Shown: positions 1-12,020, counted from the first letter of the stretch. The stretch: DNA of 64,000 nt from Cherax quadricarinatus (GCF_038502225.1 NC_091391.1:7444213-7508212); one strand, 5' to 3'. Numbers and translations are program-made. Notes: generated by a model from the letters alone, not told the origin.

Positions 1-108
1 CGGTAGTACCTCCCTGGGTGGTTGTTGTCTACCAACCTACTACCACAGGACGGTAGTACCTCCCTGTGTGGTTGCTGTTTACCAACCTACTACCTATAAA
101 GTTTATAA
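1..108. repeat. Two tandem copies of a 50-bp dispersed motif
   Basis: Copies begin at 1 and 51 and share GGTAGTACCTCCCTG, then a GGTTG run and ACCAACCTACTAC. The left side is cut by the window edge. The motif resembles a short dispersed repeat I associate with decapod transcripts (recollection, not searched). Confidence 0.6.
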
Positions 109-245
109 ATACAGTACAATATTTTATTCAATGAAAATGTAAAGTTGTGCATCACTGCCTTAAAGTTTGGGTAAAAGGTCATTCATGGACATTTATATCG
201 CCTTTTTTATGTCATCAGTATGTTATGGTAGTGAATTATTTTTAT

Positions 246-362
246 CAACCCACCAACCGTCTCCCACTGAGGTGGAATGACTCAAAAAAGAGGAAACACT
301 TTTACCATATTTCATTCCATCATTGTCTTACCAGAAATGTGCTAAATAAATAAATAAATATA
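246..362 (+). repeat. 5' part of a dispersed repeat (CTCCCACTGAGG family)
   Basis: It contains CGTCTCCCACTGAGG, a purine-rich stretch, then TCATTGTCTTACCAGAAATG. Related copies lie at 5168-5290 (same strand) and 18977-19030 (opposite strand). This copy runs straight into the 57-bp array. The bases after the array (4630-4680, CTCCAGTACTCAAGTCC) look like the downstream part of the same family, so the array probably sits inside one copy. Confidence 0.55.
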
Positions 363-3300
363 TAAATGACCCTCTGAAGTGTAACATCCTCACTCATCCT
401 TCAGAGTACAGGTACTGTACTTCCCACCTCCAGAACTGTAACATCCTCACTCATCCTTCAGAGTACAGGTACTGTACTTCCCACCTCCAGAACTGTAACA
501 TCCTCACTCATCCTTCAGAGTACAGGTACTGTACTTCCCACCTCCAGTACTGTAACATCCTCACTCATCCTTCAGAGTACAGGTACTGTACTTCCCACCT
601 CCAGTACTGTAACATCCTCACTCATCCTTCAGAGTACAGGTACTGTACTTCCCACCTCCAGAACTGTAACATCCTCACTCATCCTTCAGAGTACAGGTAC
701 TGTACTTCCCACCTCCAGAACTGTAACATCCTCACTCATCCTTCAGAGTACAGGTACTGTACTTCCCACCTCCAGAACTGTAACATCCTCACTCATCCTT
801 CAGAGTACAGGTACTGTACTTCCCACCTCCAGTACTGTAACATCCTCACTCATCCTTCAGAGTACAGGTACTGTACTTCCCACCTCCAGAACTGTAACAT
901 CCTCACTCATCCTTCAGAGTACAGGTACTGTACTTCCCACCTCCAGAACTGTAACATCCTCACTCATCCTTCAGAGTACAGGTACTGTACTTCCCACCTC
1001 CAGAACTGTAACATCCTCACTCATCCTTCAGAGTACAGGTACTGTACTTCCCACCTCCAGAACTGTAACATCCTCACTCATCCTTCAGAGTACAGGTACT
1101 GTACTTCCCACCTCCAGAACTGTAACATCCTCACTCATCCTTCAGAGTACAGGTACTGTACTTCCCACCTCCAGTACTGTAACATCCTCACTCATCCTTC
1201 AGAGTACAAGTACTGTACTTCCCACCTCCAGAACTGTAACATCCTCACTCATCCTTCAGAGTACAGGTACTGTACTTCCCACCTCCAGTACTGTAACATC
1301 CTCACTCATCCTTCAGAGTACAGGTACTGTACTTCCCACCTCCAGAACTGTAACATCCTCACTCATCCTTCAGAGTACAGGTACTGTACTTCCCACCTCC
1401 AGAACTGTAACATCCTCACTCATCCTTCAGAGTACAGGTACTGTACTTCCCACCTCCAGAACTGTAACATCCTCACTCATCCTTCAGAGTACAGGTACTG
1501 TACTTCCCACCTCCAGAACTGTAACATCCTCACTCATCCTTCAGAGTACAGGTACTGTACTTCCCACCTCCAGAACTGTAACATCCTCACTCATCCTTCA
1601 GAGTACAGGTACTGTACTTCCCACCTCCAGAACTGTAACATCCTCACTCATCCTTCAGAGTACAGGTACTGTACTTCCCACCTCCAGTACTGTAACATCC
1701 TCACTCATCCTTCAGAGTACAGGTACTGTACTTCCCACCTCCAGAACTGTAACATCCTCACTCATCCTTCAGAGTACAGGTACTGTACTTCCCACCTCCA
1801 GAACTGTAACATCCTCACTCATCCTTCAGAGTACAGGTACTGTACTTCCCACCTCCAGTACTGTAACATCCTCACTCATCCTTCAGAGTACAGGTACTGT
1901 ACTTCCCACCTCCAGTACTGTAACATCCTCACTCATCCTTCAGAGTACAGGTACTGTACTTCCCACCTCCAGAACTGTAACATCCTCACTCATCCTTCAG
2001 AGTACAGGTACTGTACTTCCCACCTCCAGAACTGTAACATCCTCACTCATCCTTCAGAGTACAGGTACTATACTTCCCACCTCCAGAACTGTAACATCCT
2101 CACTCATCCTTCAGAGTACAGGTACTGTACTTCCCACCTCCAGAACTGTAACATCCTCACTCATCCTTCAGAGTACAGGTACTGTACTTCCCACCTCCAG
2201 AACTGTAACATCCTCACTCATCCTTCAGAGTACAAGTACTGTACTTCCCACCTCCAGAACTGTAACATCCTCACTCATCCTTCAGAGTACAGGTACTGTA
2301 CTTCCCACCTCCAGAACTGTAACATCCTCACTCATCCTTCAGAGTACAGGTACTGTACTTCCCACCTCCAGAACTGTAACATCCTCACTCATCCTTCAGA
2401 GTACAGGTACTGTACTTCCCACCTCCAGAACTGTAACATCCTCACTCATCCTTCAGAGTACAGGTACTGTACTTCCCACCTCCAGAACTGTAACATCCTC
2501 ACTCATCCTTCAGAGTACAGGTACTGTACTTCCCACCTCCAGTACTGTAACATCCTCACTCATCCTTCAGAGTACAGGTACTGTACTTCCCACCTCCAGA
2601 ACTGTAACATCCTCACTCATCCTTCAGAGTACAGGTACTGTACTTCCCACCTCCAGAACTGTAACATCCTCACTCATCCTTCAGAGTACAGGTACTGTAC
2701 TTCCCACCTCCAGAACTGTAACATCCTCACTCATCCTTCAGAGTACAAGTACTGTACTTCCCACCTCCAGAACTGTAACATCCTCACTCATCCTTCAGAG
2801 TACAGGTACTGTACTTCCCACCTCCAGAACTGTAACATCCTCACTCATCCTTCAGAGTACAGGTACTGTACTTCCCACCTCCAGTACTGTAACATCCTGA
2901 CTCATCCTTCAGAGTACAAGTACTGTACTTCCCACCTCCAGTACTGTAACATCCTCACTCATCCTTCACAGTACAGGTACTGTACTTCCCACCTCCAGTA
3001 CTGTAACATCCTCACTCATCCTTCAGATTACAGGTACTGTACTTCCCACCTCCAGTACTGTAACATCCTCACTCATCCTTCAGAGTACAGGTACTGTACT
3101 TCCCACCTCCAGAACTGTAACATCCTCACTCATCCTTCAGAGTACAGGTACTGTACTTCCCACCTCCAGTACTGTAACATCCTCACTCATCCTTCAGAGT
3201 ACAGGTACTGTACTTCCCACCTCCAGAACTGTAACATCCTCACTCATCCTTCAGAGTGCAGGTAGTGTACTTCCCACCTCCAGAACTGTAACATCGTCAC

Positions 3301-4655
3301 TCATCCTTCAGAGTACAGGTACTGTACTTCCCACCTCCAGAACTGTAACATCCTCACTCATCCTTCAGAGTACAGGTACTGTACTTCCCACCTCCAGTAC
3401 TGTAACATCCTCACTCATCCTTCAGAGTACAGATACTGTACTTCCAACCTAAAGAACTGTAGGATCCTCACTCATCCTTCAGAATACAGGTACTGTACTT
3501 CCCACCTCCAGTACTGTAACATCCTCACTCATCCTTCAGAGTACAGGTACTGTACTTCCCACCTCCAGTACTGTAACATCCTCACTCATCCTTCAGAGTA
3601 CAGGTACTGTACTTCCCACCTCCAGTACTGTAACATCCTCACTCATCCTTCAGAGTACAGGTACTGTACTTCCCACCTCCAGAACTGTAACATCCTCACT
3701 CATCCTTCAGAGTACAGGTACTGTACTTCCCACCTCCAGAACTGTAGCCTCCTCACTCATCCTTCAGAGTACAGGTACTATACTTCCCACCTCCAGAACT
3801 GTAACATCCTCACTCGTCCTTCAGAGTACAGGTACTGTACTTCCCACCTCCAGAACTGTAACATCCTCACTCATCCTTCAGAGTACAGGTACTGTACTTC
3901 CCACCTCCAGTACTGTAACATCCTCACTCATCCTTCAGAGTACAGGTACTGTACTTCCCACCTCCAGTACTGTAACATCCTCACTCATCCTTCAGAGTAC
4001 AGGTACTGTACTTCCCACCTCCAGTACTGTAACATCCTCACTCATCCTTCAGAGTACAGGTACTGTACTTCCCACCTCCAGTACTGTAACATCCTCACTC
4101 ATCCTTCAGAGTACAGGTACTGTACTTCCCACCTCCAGAACTGTAACATCCTCACTCATCCTTCAGAGTACAGGTACTGTACTTCCCACCTCCAGAACTG
4201 TAACATCCTCACTCATCCTTCAGAGTACAGGTACTATACTTCCCACCTCCAGAACTGTAACATCATCACTCATCCTTCAGAGTACAGGTACTGTACTTCC
4301 CACCTCCAGAACTGTAACATCCTCACTCATCCTTCAGAGTACAGGTACTGTACTTCCCACCTCCAGTACTGTAACATCCTCACTCATCCTTCAGAGTACA
4401 GGTACTGTACTTCCCACCTCCAGAACTGTAACATCCTCACTCATCCTTCAGAGTACAGGTACTGTACTTCCCACCTTCAGAACTGTAACATCCTCACTCA
4501 TCCTTCAGAGTACAGGTACTGTACTTTCTACCTTCAGAACTGCAACATTCTCACTCATCCTTCAGAGTACAGGTACTGTATTTCCCACCTCCAGAACCAT
4601 AACATCCTCACTGTCAGAGTGTAGGCACTGCTCTTTTCACCTCCAGTACTCAAGT
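363..4655. repeat. 57-bp satellite array, about 75 copies
   Basis: The period of exactly 57 bp was read from successive occurrences of CAGAACTGTAACATCC. Units are nearly identical and differ mainly at one A/T site (CCAGAACTG versus CCAGTACTG) and in rare single changes (AGTACAAGT for AGTACAGGT). More divergent units lie near 3431-3482, and the right end decays at 4520-4650. Each unit holds a small dyad, AGTACA-GGTAC-TGTACT. No coding potential is apparent. Confidence 0.97.
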
Positions 4656-4787
4656 CCGTCTAACTGGTCTAACTCTTTTTCCGTCAATCTCTTTATTTTG
4701 TAGTTTATTTTCTGCTGGTGAAGACTTGCCATTGTATAAGCTGATTTCTGATTTTATCATAATCATAATAATAATCATAATCATATA

Positions 4788-5028
4788 CAGTGGTACCTCG
4801 AATTTCAGCCATAATTCGTTCCAGAAGGCTGTTCAAGTGCTATTGCCGAATGAATTTGTTCCCATAAGGAAGAATGTAAATTAGATTGGTCCGTTTCAGA
4901 CCCCCAAAAATACACTTACAAAAGCACTTACAAAAATACTCTTACAAAAGCACTTACAAAAATACACTTACCAAAGCACTTACATAATTGTTCGAGTTGG
5001 GATCTGTTCAAAATTTGAGGTACCACTG
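4788..5028. mobile_element. Tigger/mariner-type MITE, CAGTGGTACCTCG ends
   Basis: The left end CAGTGGTACCTCGAATTT and the inverted right end AAATTTGAGGTACCACTG match at 17 of 18 positions. TA precedes the left end; the right TA is altered. The interior has short repeats of ACTTACAAAAG. It is non-coding, so it must have been moved by a transposase supplied elsewhere. Confidence 0.8.
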
Positions 5029-5167
5029 TTTATGGTGCTTCTTACAGTATAATAGGATCAGGAGGTGGTAATGTTTATTAAAATAGCATTCAGCTAACAA
5101 TAGTCAAGAAAAGAAATTGCAAAACAAACTTTTATTTCAGTGTCTCACAAAGACCCAATATTTTTTT

Positions 5168-5290
5168 CTTTGTTTTTGCTGCCCATCTCCCACTGAGGTA
5201 AGGTGAGATCCCCCAAAGGAGGAGGAAGTAAGCTCACTGTCATTCAGTCGATGACTGCCTTGTCGAAAGTGTGCCGACGTCGCAGCAATT
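5168..5290 (+). repeat. Dispersed repeat, CTCCCACTGAGG family
   Basis: It shows CCCATCTCCCACTGAGGTAA, a GA-rich stretch, a CATTCAGTCGATGACTGCC segment and a GAAAGTGTGCCGAC segment, in the same order as the copy at 246-362. It is non-coding. Confidence 0.5.
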
Positions 5291-5390
5291 ATCCCAGTAA
5301 ATGATTACTTTTCTTCAGCTGATATGTAATATTTATTACCCTGGTCGGTAGTCGCCACCATTGTGGGGGTGCGCTTCTTTATGTCATTTT

Positions 5391-5785
5391 ACATAAATGA
5401 TGACATGATAAAAGGACACAAATGGTGAGATGATATGATAAAAGGATACAAATGATGACATGATAAAAGGACACAAATGATGAGATGACATGATGACACA
5501 TGATGAGATGACATGATGATGCAAATGATGAGATGACATGATAAGATGACACAAATGATGAGATAACATGATAAGATGACACAAATGATGAGATGATATG
5601 ATGAAAGGGCACAGATGATGAGATGACATGATAAAAGGACACAAATAATGAGTTGACATGACACAAATGATGAGATGACATGATGACACAAATGATAAGA
5701 TGACATGCTGCCACAAATGATGAGATGACATGACATAAATAATGAGATGACATGATAACATGACACAAATGTGAGATGACATTTA
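5391..5785. repeat. Degenerate ACAAATGATGAGATGACATG minisatellite
   Basis: About 15 imperfect units of roughly 20-30 bp share CACAAATGATGAGATGACAT, with or without ATAAAAGG. Open frames on the minus strand are caused by the repeat composition. Confidence 0.85.
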
Positions 5786-5818
5786 ACCATTTTTTGACCT
5801 AATCGTCTAATATACCCA

Positions 5819-6894
5819 TTAACCCTTTGACTGTCGCAACCCCCAATCCTGAGGTGTCTCCTGGTGTCGCAAAATTTAAAAAAAAAAATTATTTTTTCTT
5901 ATGAAATGATAGAGAATCTTTTCCCGATTGTAATGACACCAAAAAAACGAAATTTGATGGAAAACTGACGGAATTATGCTCTCACGAAGTTAGCGACCTC
6001 GGCGCTGTTTACAAATCGGCGATTTCGCCCACTTTGAGCCCTATTTTCGGCTAATTCCATTGTTCCAGTCGCCCAAACTCATAACTATTTCTTTAGAACT
6101 CCATTTTTTCTATTGATTGAGTACAAGAAACTGCCCATTTACCGATTTCAACTACCTAATAATGTGGTCAGAAATTTGCAATTTGGCCAATTTCACGAAA
6201 ACTAAAAAATATGACAATTTCAAAATAAGGTCCAGAATGAACAATGCAGACATTCCTGGCTCTAAAATAACATTTTCTTTGCTCATCAGTCATGTTTCCA
6301 GGCCCCTCTGATATTACTCTTGCTTTCTATTTTGAATTTTTATTCAAACAAAAAATAGAAGACTTACTATTATGCAGACTACTGCAATACTGTAATAATT
6401 GTATAAATAACATCAACCCATTCATGACTGCATATTAGAATGGCTAGTTGGACATTTATTGGACAATGGCATCATTTGCTTACTTTTTAACATTGGCAAA
6501 AATCAAACATTTCCCCTACTTTGAGCTCCATTTCTAGGTTATTTTTATAGTAAAATCAATCAAAATCACTTCTATTTCTATAATATGTTTCCCATTCTAT
6601 CAAATGAGACCAAGAAAATGAGAATACAATCATAAATACTATACGAAAATAGACCACAAAGTCTGCATTTTAATTAAAAAAATCGGTCGGAGTTTTTTTT
6701 TTCTCATTATGCACTGCGTGCTCCTGGATTTTTTTTATATGGTGCACACTGATCACACAGACCCATTCTCTCACATGTGGGCCTACCAGCTTTCTCCTGC
6801 TTGATTTGAAGCCGCTAGAATTTATGAGTATATATACGTCAAACATGGTACCTCGTAAGACGTATATATATGGCCGCGGCAGTCAAAGGGTTAA
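5819..6894. mobile_element. Non-autonomous piggyBac-like element with TTAA target sites
   Basis: TTAA occurs at 5819-5822 and 6891-6894. The ends are CCCTTTGACTG on the left and its exact inverse CAGTCAAAGGG on the right. TTAA duplication with CCC-type termini is the piggyBac signature. The 1,068-bp interior is AT-rich and has no transposase. Its right part (about 6740-6840) resembles 10235-10320, including the shared GAAGCCGCTAGAATTT. Confidence 0.75.
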
Positions 6895-7164
6895 TAAGCT
6901 TGTTATGTCTGAGAAACTGTCGTTAAACACACCAAAATGCCTTCTTAATTTTTCCTTCCTTATTATGTAGATGATACCAAAGAACGTTATTTATTGACCA
7001 TCGTTATCAGAGTCCGTTCCTTTGTGTTATCTTTCCAATGAAGAATAATAAAGGCGCAATTCCGTGACTGAAACAAAACACATATAACCCGCATAGGAGA
7101 GAGATGTCTACGATTATGTTTTGGTCCATCTTGGACCCTAATGAATGATAAGACAATTGTGCAA
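6895..7164. other. Short interval without recognised features
   Basis: AT-rich sequence. The 62-residue open frame on the minus strand shows no family resemblance and is likely chance. Confidence 0.4.
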
Positions 7165-7310
7165 TGTTTGGACATCTTTACTGAGGAAACGTTTTGCTAG
7201 CCAGTGGCTTCTTCAGTCCCGTACAGAGAACGGTTGTAGATGAGGAGGAGAAGTTTGAGGTAATCAGTCCCTGATCCTGGAGTCAGTGTGTTCAGTCCAT
7301 CAGTCTTGAA
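7165..7310 (+). repeat. Dispersed repeat, GTGGCTTCTTCAGTCC family
   Basis: It shares a CCAGTGGCTTCTTCAGTCC core, a GAGGAGGAG run and GAGGTAATCAGTCCCT with 18718-18856 (plus), 19384-19510 (minus) and 58510-58690 (minus). It is non-coding and looks like a retroelement end. Confidence 0.65.
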
Positions 7311-7832
7311 CATTTTTATCACTAGTTAACCCTATGGCGGTCCAGAGGCCAAATCTTAGACAACCAGGGCCCAAGAATTTCAAAAAACAAAAAAAAAATC
7401 TTACATAATTAAAGATAATATTTTTCTAGAGGTAATAAAACAAAACAAAAATTCCGATCAGTACTTTCCAAGATATAGAAGCATAAAGTCGACCGTCAGT
7501 GACTGGGTGTTGACAACATCGGCGACTTCCGTAAAGTCACATTTTTTTATTTTACTTTTTTGTTACCTTTTTCAGTCCTTCTCTTATTTTTTCCAGTAAC
7601 ATTTGTGGCCTGTGAGTCCAATATAATACATAATGTATATATGTACACTCGTATTAAACACAGTAGCCGCACTAATATTTTCATCATTATATTGTTTACA
7701 ACAAAAAACATGCAGAAATGTTGTATATTAGTAATGTTCTGTTATACAGCCTCTCCTTACTTACCGACGTACTTGTTTGCTGACAACTCGGACTTAGGAC
7801 GGGGCTCTCTGAGCAGTATGCATACCTAAATA

Positions 7833-8035
7833 CAGTGGACCCCCGGTTAACGATATTTTTTCACTCCAGAAGTATGTTCAGGTGCCAGTACTGACCGAAT
7901 TTGTTCCCATAAGGAATATTGTGAAGTAGATTAGTCCATTTCAGACCCCCAAACATACACGTACAAACGCACTTACATAAATACACTTACATAATTGGTC
8001 GCATTCGGAGGTGATCGTTATGCGGGGGTCCACTG
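7833..8035 (+). mobile_element. 203-bp Tigger-type MITE, TA target site intact
   Basis: TA at 7831-7832 and 8036-8037 flanks an element beginning CAGTGGACCCCCGGTTAACG and ending CGTTATGCGGGGGTCCACTG. The copies at 12379-12581 (opposite strand) and 19623-20803 (after removing its nested insert) are also exactly 203 bp, so this is a defined non-autonomous family. Confidence 0.9.
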
Positions 8036-8084
8036 TAATGTATATTACAGCTGATTTACTCTATTCTGTTTATGACAATATACA

Positions 8085-8581
8085 CAGAGGAACCTCGGCT
8101 TACGAACTTAATCCGTTCCGTGACCTTGTTTGTATCCTGATTTGTTCGTATGTTGAGTCAATTTTCCTTATTTAAATTAATTGAAAAGCCATTAATTCGT
8201 TCTGGCAGAATTCCTGCTCTCAGAGGCAGGAAAAATACACCTCAATATAACGCTAATATCAACTCTATGGCTTATTTATCTATCACAGTTGATCTAATAT
8301 GACATAATAAAAAATATAAATAACACAGAAACCTGATGTATACTCTAGAATGAATAAAATTTGTCATTATGTGACAAGTGGAGGCGGCCATAACCACTCC
8401 CACATTGTTGTGATGTTCACTGCCATCTAGTGATGGCCTTTCACAACTGTTTATTATTATTATTATAGTACATTATTATTATATTATTATATGTATGTAT
8501 TATTATTATATTATACTATTTTTATATTATTATACTATTATTATATTATTATACTATTATTATACTACTATTATTATTATA

Positions 8582-8612
<31 letters not shown>

Positions 8613-8705
8613 GGAAGTGCTTGTGGTGGTGATGGAAGAAATTCAGGCTTAATTTAGGGAACTGGAACACAGATCCAATTTCCTAGATCAAGAGCCCCTC
8701 ACCAC

Positions 8706-8738
<33 letters not shown>

Positions 8739-8782
8739 TAATTATTATTTTAATAATAATAATAATACAGTACTATAATAAA

Positions 8783-8814
<32 letters not shown>

Positions 8815-8827
8815 TTTAATAATACAG

Positions 8828-8874
<47 letters not shown>

Positions 8875-9205
8875 TTTAATAATAATAATAATAATAATAA
8901 TAGTAAGAGCAGTAAGGATAAAGTTCAAAAATATGGCAGTAGTTGGCGCCACCATCAACAAAACATAGGTAACCACAACACATTTTTCGCCTGTCTAGAT
9001 TTATGTAGTTTATAAATATTAGGTTAAGTCTGGCCAAAATGTCTGAGCATGATAGTGGTTTTCTTTGTTCCAGTCATATTATTATTATATGTAAATATTG
9101 TAACCTTTGCGGAGAAATAAATTATTTATTTATTAACTCGTTGGAGGGGGAAGTTGGCATCCTGAAATTTTGTTTGTATCCAGAAGCAAAAGTTGACATT
9201 TAAGA
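8085..9205 (+). mobile_element. Tigger/mariner-like relic, GGAACCTCGGCTTACGAAC end
   Basis: The left end CAGAGGAACCTCGGCTTACG resembles the CAGTGG-type ends seen elsewhere here. It is followed by AATCCGTTCCGTGACC and TTGTTCGTATGTTGAGTC. The right limit near TTTGTATCCAGAAGC (about 9170-9205) is a guess. ATT microsatellite occupies the middle. No transposase frame is visible. Confidence 0.5.
8450..8905. repeat. ATT/AAT microsatellite stretches
   Basis: Long runs of TTA and AAT triplets lie at 8450-8612 and 8706-8902, split by about 90 bp that include GATCAAGAGCCCCTCACC. That phrase recurs in variant form at 21466-21480. Confidence 0.9.
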
Positions 9206-9375
9206 CAATATCAAAGATGGTTGACTCTTATTGACGTGAGGCATAAGTGTTATTCTTGCAAAAAACAAATTTATTTCAGCCACAGTTGTCTACTTCCACC
9301 GGTGGATGATGATGCACTTTGTTCTGGAACTGCTGAGTCAGCGGCGGCTTGGGCCCCAGTCTGCGATGATGACGT

Positions 9376-9575
9376 ATGCTGGACGCTCATGTGCTGGATG
9401 CTTGCGTACTGGACGCTCGCATGCTGGACGCTCGCGTGCGTGCTGGACGCTCGCGTGCTGGATGCTCGCATGCTGGACGCTCGCGTGCTGGACGCTCGCG
9501 TGCTGGACGCTCGCGTGCTGGACGCTCGCGCGCTTGACGCTTGCTCGCTGGACGCTCGTGTGCTCGACACTCTTG
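9376..9575. repeat. 15-bp minisatellite GCTGGACGCTCGCGT
   Basis: About 13 units, GC-rich and hence unlike the AT-rich surroundings. The 15-bp period preserves frame, which explains why several strands and frames stay open. Confidence 0.9.
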
Positions 9576-9698
9576 GCGTGCCACTTCCACCTAATGACGC
9601 ATGTGGTCTATCCATTTCAGTTGTAGCCACATCGTTGTCACTTTCACTGTCTATTCCAGGTGTAGGGCCACAGGATGTACTCAGTTCCCTTGGAAGTG

Positions 9699-10105
9699 CA
9701 TATGGTATAGGGTACCATATGGTACATTGTACCATATGGTACAGATGCAGGGACCCCAAAGGAATAAGTCACTCTGATTTTTTTGGGTTGTCCTAGGATC
9801 ATTACACATATGCTGCTATGTATGATAATGTATGTAACTGTATTTGTGTATACCTGAATAAACTTACCCGAGCGCATGTGGCATTGTAAGTAAGTTTATT
9901 CAAGTATATACAAGTACAGTTACATAGATTATCATACATAGCAGCATATGTGTGGAGAACCTGGGATAACCCAAAAAATGTCAGACAAAGTGACTTATCT
10001 CTATTGGGGTCCCTGTAACCTGTGCTATATGGTACAATGTACCGTATGGTACCATTGTACAATATGGTACCATTGTACCATTAGGTACAATGTACCTAAT
10101 GTGCT
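9699..10105. repeat. Large imperfect inverted repeat with palindromic GGTACC tips
   Basis: The left arm (about 9699-9866) and right arm (about 9888-10105) are inverted copies around a ~20-bp centre near 9867-9887. Paired landmarks are CATATGCTGCTATGTATGAT against ATCATACATAGCAGCATATG, and AGGGACCCCAA against TTGGGGTCCCT. Both outer tips are runs of ATGGTAC/GTACCAT. The arms resemble SINE 3' sequence seen at 24060-24140 in diverged form. Confidence 0.8.
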
Positions 10106-10234
10106 TCCATCAGTGTTAGAACTATCATTTGGGAAGAGGAGAGTCCTAATTAGCCAGGGAGTGAGAGCTTCCTTGCCGCCAGGCATGATGAACAAAGCGT
10201 ACTGAGATGTGCAATGCGGGTGCCCCAATTTTTT

Positions 10235-10394
10235 GTTTACTGCGCACACTGACCATGCAGACCCATTCTCTTAGATGTAGGCCTACCAGCCTTCTTGCAC
10301 TAAATTTGAAGCCGCTAGAATTTTGGCATAGATCTACGACTTACACCCTGGCTTTACAGCCGTAGATCTACGGGACAGACCCTGAAAGGGTTAA
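10235..10394 (-). mobile_element. piggyBac-like terminal region
   Basis: It shares CAGACCCATTCTCT, TAGGCCTACCAGC-type sequence and TTTGAAGCCGCTAGAATTT with the right end of the 5819-6894 element. It ends AAAGGGTTAA at 10394. GTAGATCTACG and its neighbour give a small subterminal dyad. Confidence 0.6.
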
Positions 10395-10744
10395 TGGTCA
10401 AAGTTAGACCAAAATGTTGTCATAAGTTTATCTCCTGTGTGCGGATTATTCATCTATCTTTTACATATAATGATTGATTTTTATTAGATTTGTTTTGTAT
10501 GGAGATAGGTGGCAGATTAGTATTACAAAAAAACTAATTTTTAAGATGGTAGTTTTACTCATTTTGTAATCAAGAGTTCGGGATACATATATACACATTA
10601 AAATGAATTAATCTTTAATATAATATAAAAACAATCTTTGGTCTAGAGGTATTTAAAATATATATACATGTTACAATAATAAATTATTAGCATCTTAAAA
10701 TAATAATATATATATCTATGCTAAAATAATAAATTATAAATAAC
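10395..10744. other. AT-rich interval without recognised features
   Basis: It holds TATATA and AATAAT runs. No open frame or repeat family was recognised. Confidence 0.5.
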
Positions 10745-11300
10745 ATTTGTATAATAATAAATTATGATCAACTCCGTGTCTCACACGACACTTATAATGA
10801 CGCTTTGTGTCCCACACGACCTTATTCGAGTTGTGACGCTCCTTCTCCACCGTGTCACTCGACACCCTTTTCGCCGTGTGATGATGCTCCTTCACAACCG
10901 TGTCCCTTGACACCCTTTTCTCTGTGTCACCAGACACTCCAGCTCTCCGTGTCACACGACACCCTTCTCTCTGCGTCATCCACATCCTTTCTCGACTGTG
11001 TCACACTTTACACCCTTATCTCTGCGACACACACTCACTATCTGCGTAGCGTCTTTCGTCTTAAAAGCCAGTCACATGACACTATTCAATGTACACTACA
11101 ACCTGACCATCTTCAGTGTCACACACACCCTTTTCTTCTCAGTGTTCCACTACAGTCCTGTAGCATATCTCAGTGTTCCACTACAGTCCTGTAGCATATC
11201 TCAGTGTTCCACTCCATCATACTTCCCTAAGTGTCACACTACGGTCCTAGCTCAGTTCAATGTAACACTCCAACCTTTTCTTCATGTAATGTCCCACTAA
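10745..11300. repeat. Degenerate CGTGTCACACGACACCC repeats
   Basis: About ten irregular units of 30-45 bp are built on GTGTCACACGACACCCTT, with a later group built on CAGTGTTCCACTACAGTCC. The 129-residue plus-strand frame (Cys/Ser/Pro-rich) is a by-product of the unit sequence and has no recognisable domain. Confidence 0.6.
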
Positions 11301-11889
11301 AACAGCATCAGATGACTCCGGCCCACAGTTGACCAGCGTAGGTGGTGAGTCCGCAGACATCACCGGTAGTCCTGTAAATACTCTCCAAGGCCGGTAGAAG
11401 TACACCATAAGATGGTCTGGTGAGTACTATCTACTGCCTTCAAGACCAATTGACACACCGCAAGGTGGTCTGATGCTGCACACACTATGTTGCAAGCTCA
11501 CTGAATGCGGCCGTCAAATAACTGAGGCCAACAGACTCAGTGAGCTGCGGAGAGCGCTTCTTCTAAAATCAGTAGAAGCCAGTAGAATACTCTCTACTGC
11601 CAGTAGATGTGTACCGTGAGGTGTTCAGGTACTTACTGCTTACATGCGTACCGTGAGGTGTTCAGGTACTTACTGCCTCTAAAGCCAGTAGATGTGTACC
11701 GTGAGGTGTTCAGGTACTTACTGCTTAGCTGCGTACCTTGAGGTGTTCAGGTACTTAATGCTTCTAAAGCCAGTAGATGTGTACCGTGAGGTGTTCAGGT
11801 ACCTACTCCTTCTAAGGCCGGCTCAGCAGTCTCCACAATGGGTTTGATGACGTACTCAGTGGTACTGCCGGCTGGCAGGTTAACCATTT
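11301..11889. repeat. CCAGTAGATGTGTACCGTGA tandem repeat and flank
   Basis: At 11595-11810 the phrase GTACCGTGAGGTGTTCAGGT recurs five times at 44- to 47-bp spacing (one copy reads GTACCTTGAGG). The left flank (11301-11590) has looser echoes of GGTGGTCTGATG and CCAGTAGAA. No gene seen. Confidence 0.65.
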
Positions 11890-12015
11890 AACCGCTAGTT
11901 TGGTAGGGGGCCGCAACAATTAGCGACACATGGTGAAAGGGAATTACAGATTACTGTAATCAAAAGTAAGTGCTTAACCCACAAGGGTTATACAGCGCTG
12001 CAGGGTAGGGTGTGC
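11890..12015. repeat. Dispersed repeat, GTGCTTAACCCACAAGGGTT
   Basis: Contains GTAAGTGCTTAACCCACAAG then GGGTTATACAGCGCTGC, which I recall as a common decapod interspersed motif. This is a single copy here and the call rests on memory only. Confidence 0.35.
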
Positions 12016-12020
12016 TAATG

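Larger units (their letters stand above)
9271..10186 (-). pseudogene. piggyBac-like transposase N-terminal relic
   Basis: A minus-strand Met at 10184-10186 starts MPGGKEALTPWLIRTLLF, followed by NDSSNTDGS. The Leu-rich helix and Asp/Ser-rich stretch match the usual start of piggyBac-family transposases. The frame is interrupted by the palindromic insert 9699-10105 and resumes as an acidic segment (DSESDNDV) and a long Ser/Ala/Arg low-complexity tract encoded by a 15-bp minisatellite. It stops at 9271. No DDD catalytic core is present. The nearby terminal repeat at 10390 supports the call. The alternative is chance low-complexity sequence. Confidence 0.4.
7326..10394 (-). mobile_element. Probable piggyBac-like element, heavily interrupted
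   Basis: TTAACCCT begins at 7326 and its inverse AGGGTTAA ends at 10394, the expected outer bases of a piggyBac-like element. The right end resembles the 5819-6894 element. Inside the right end, a minus-strand Met starts a peptide typical of piggyBac N-termini. Nested elements at 7833-8035, 8085-9205 and 9699-10105 break the body. Whether both ends belong to one insertion is inference, because the termini diverge after about eight bases. Confidence 0.4.

Noticed and set aside
147..353. 68-residue open frame
   Set aside because: It overlaps a dispersed repeat, has no recognisable domain and no start context.
10805..11300. Cys/Ser/Pro-rich 129-residue protein
   Set aside because: It lies in degenerate GTGTCACACGACACC repeats, with no domain or supporting signals.
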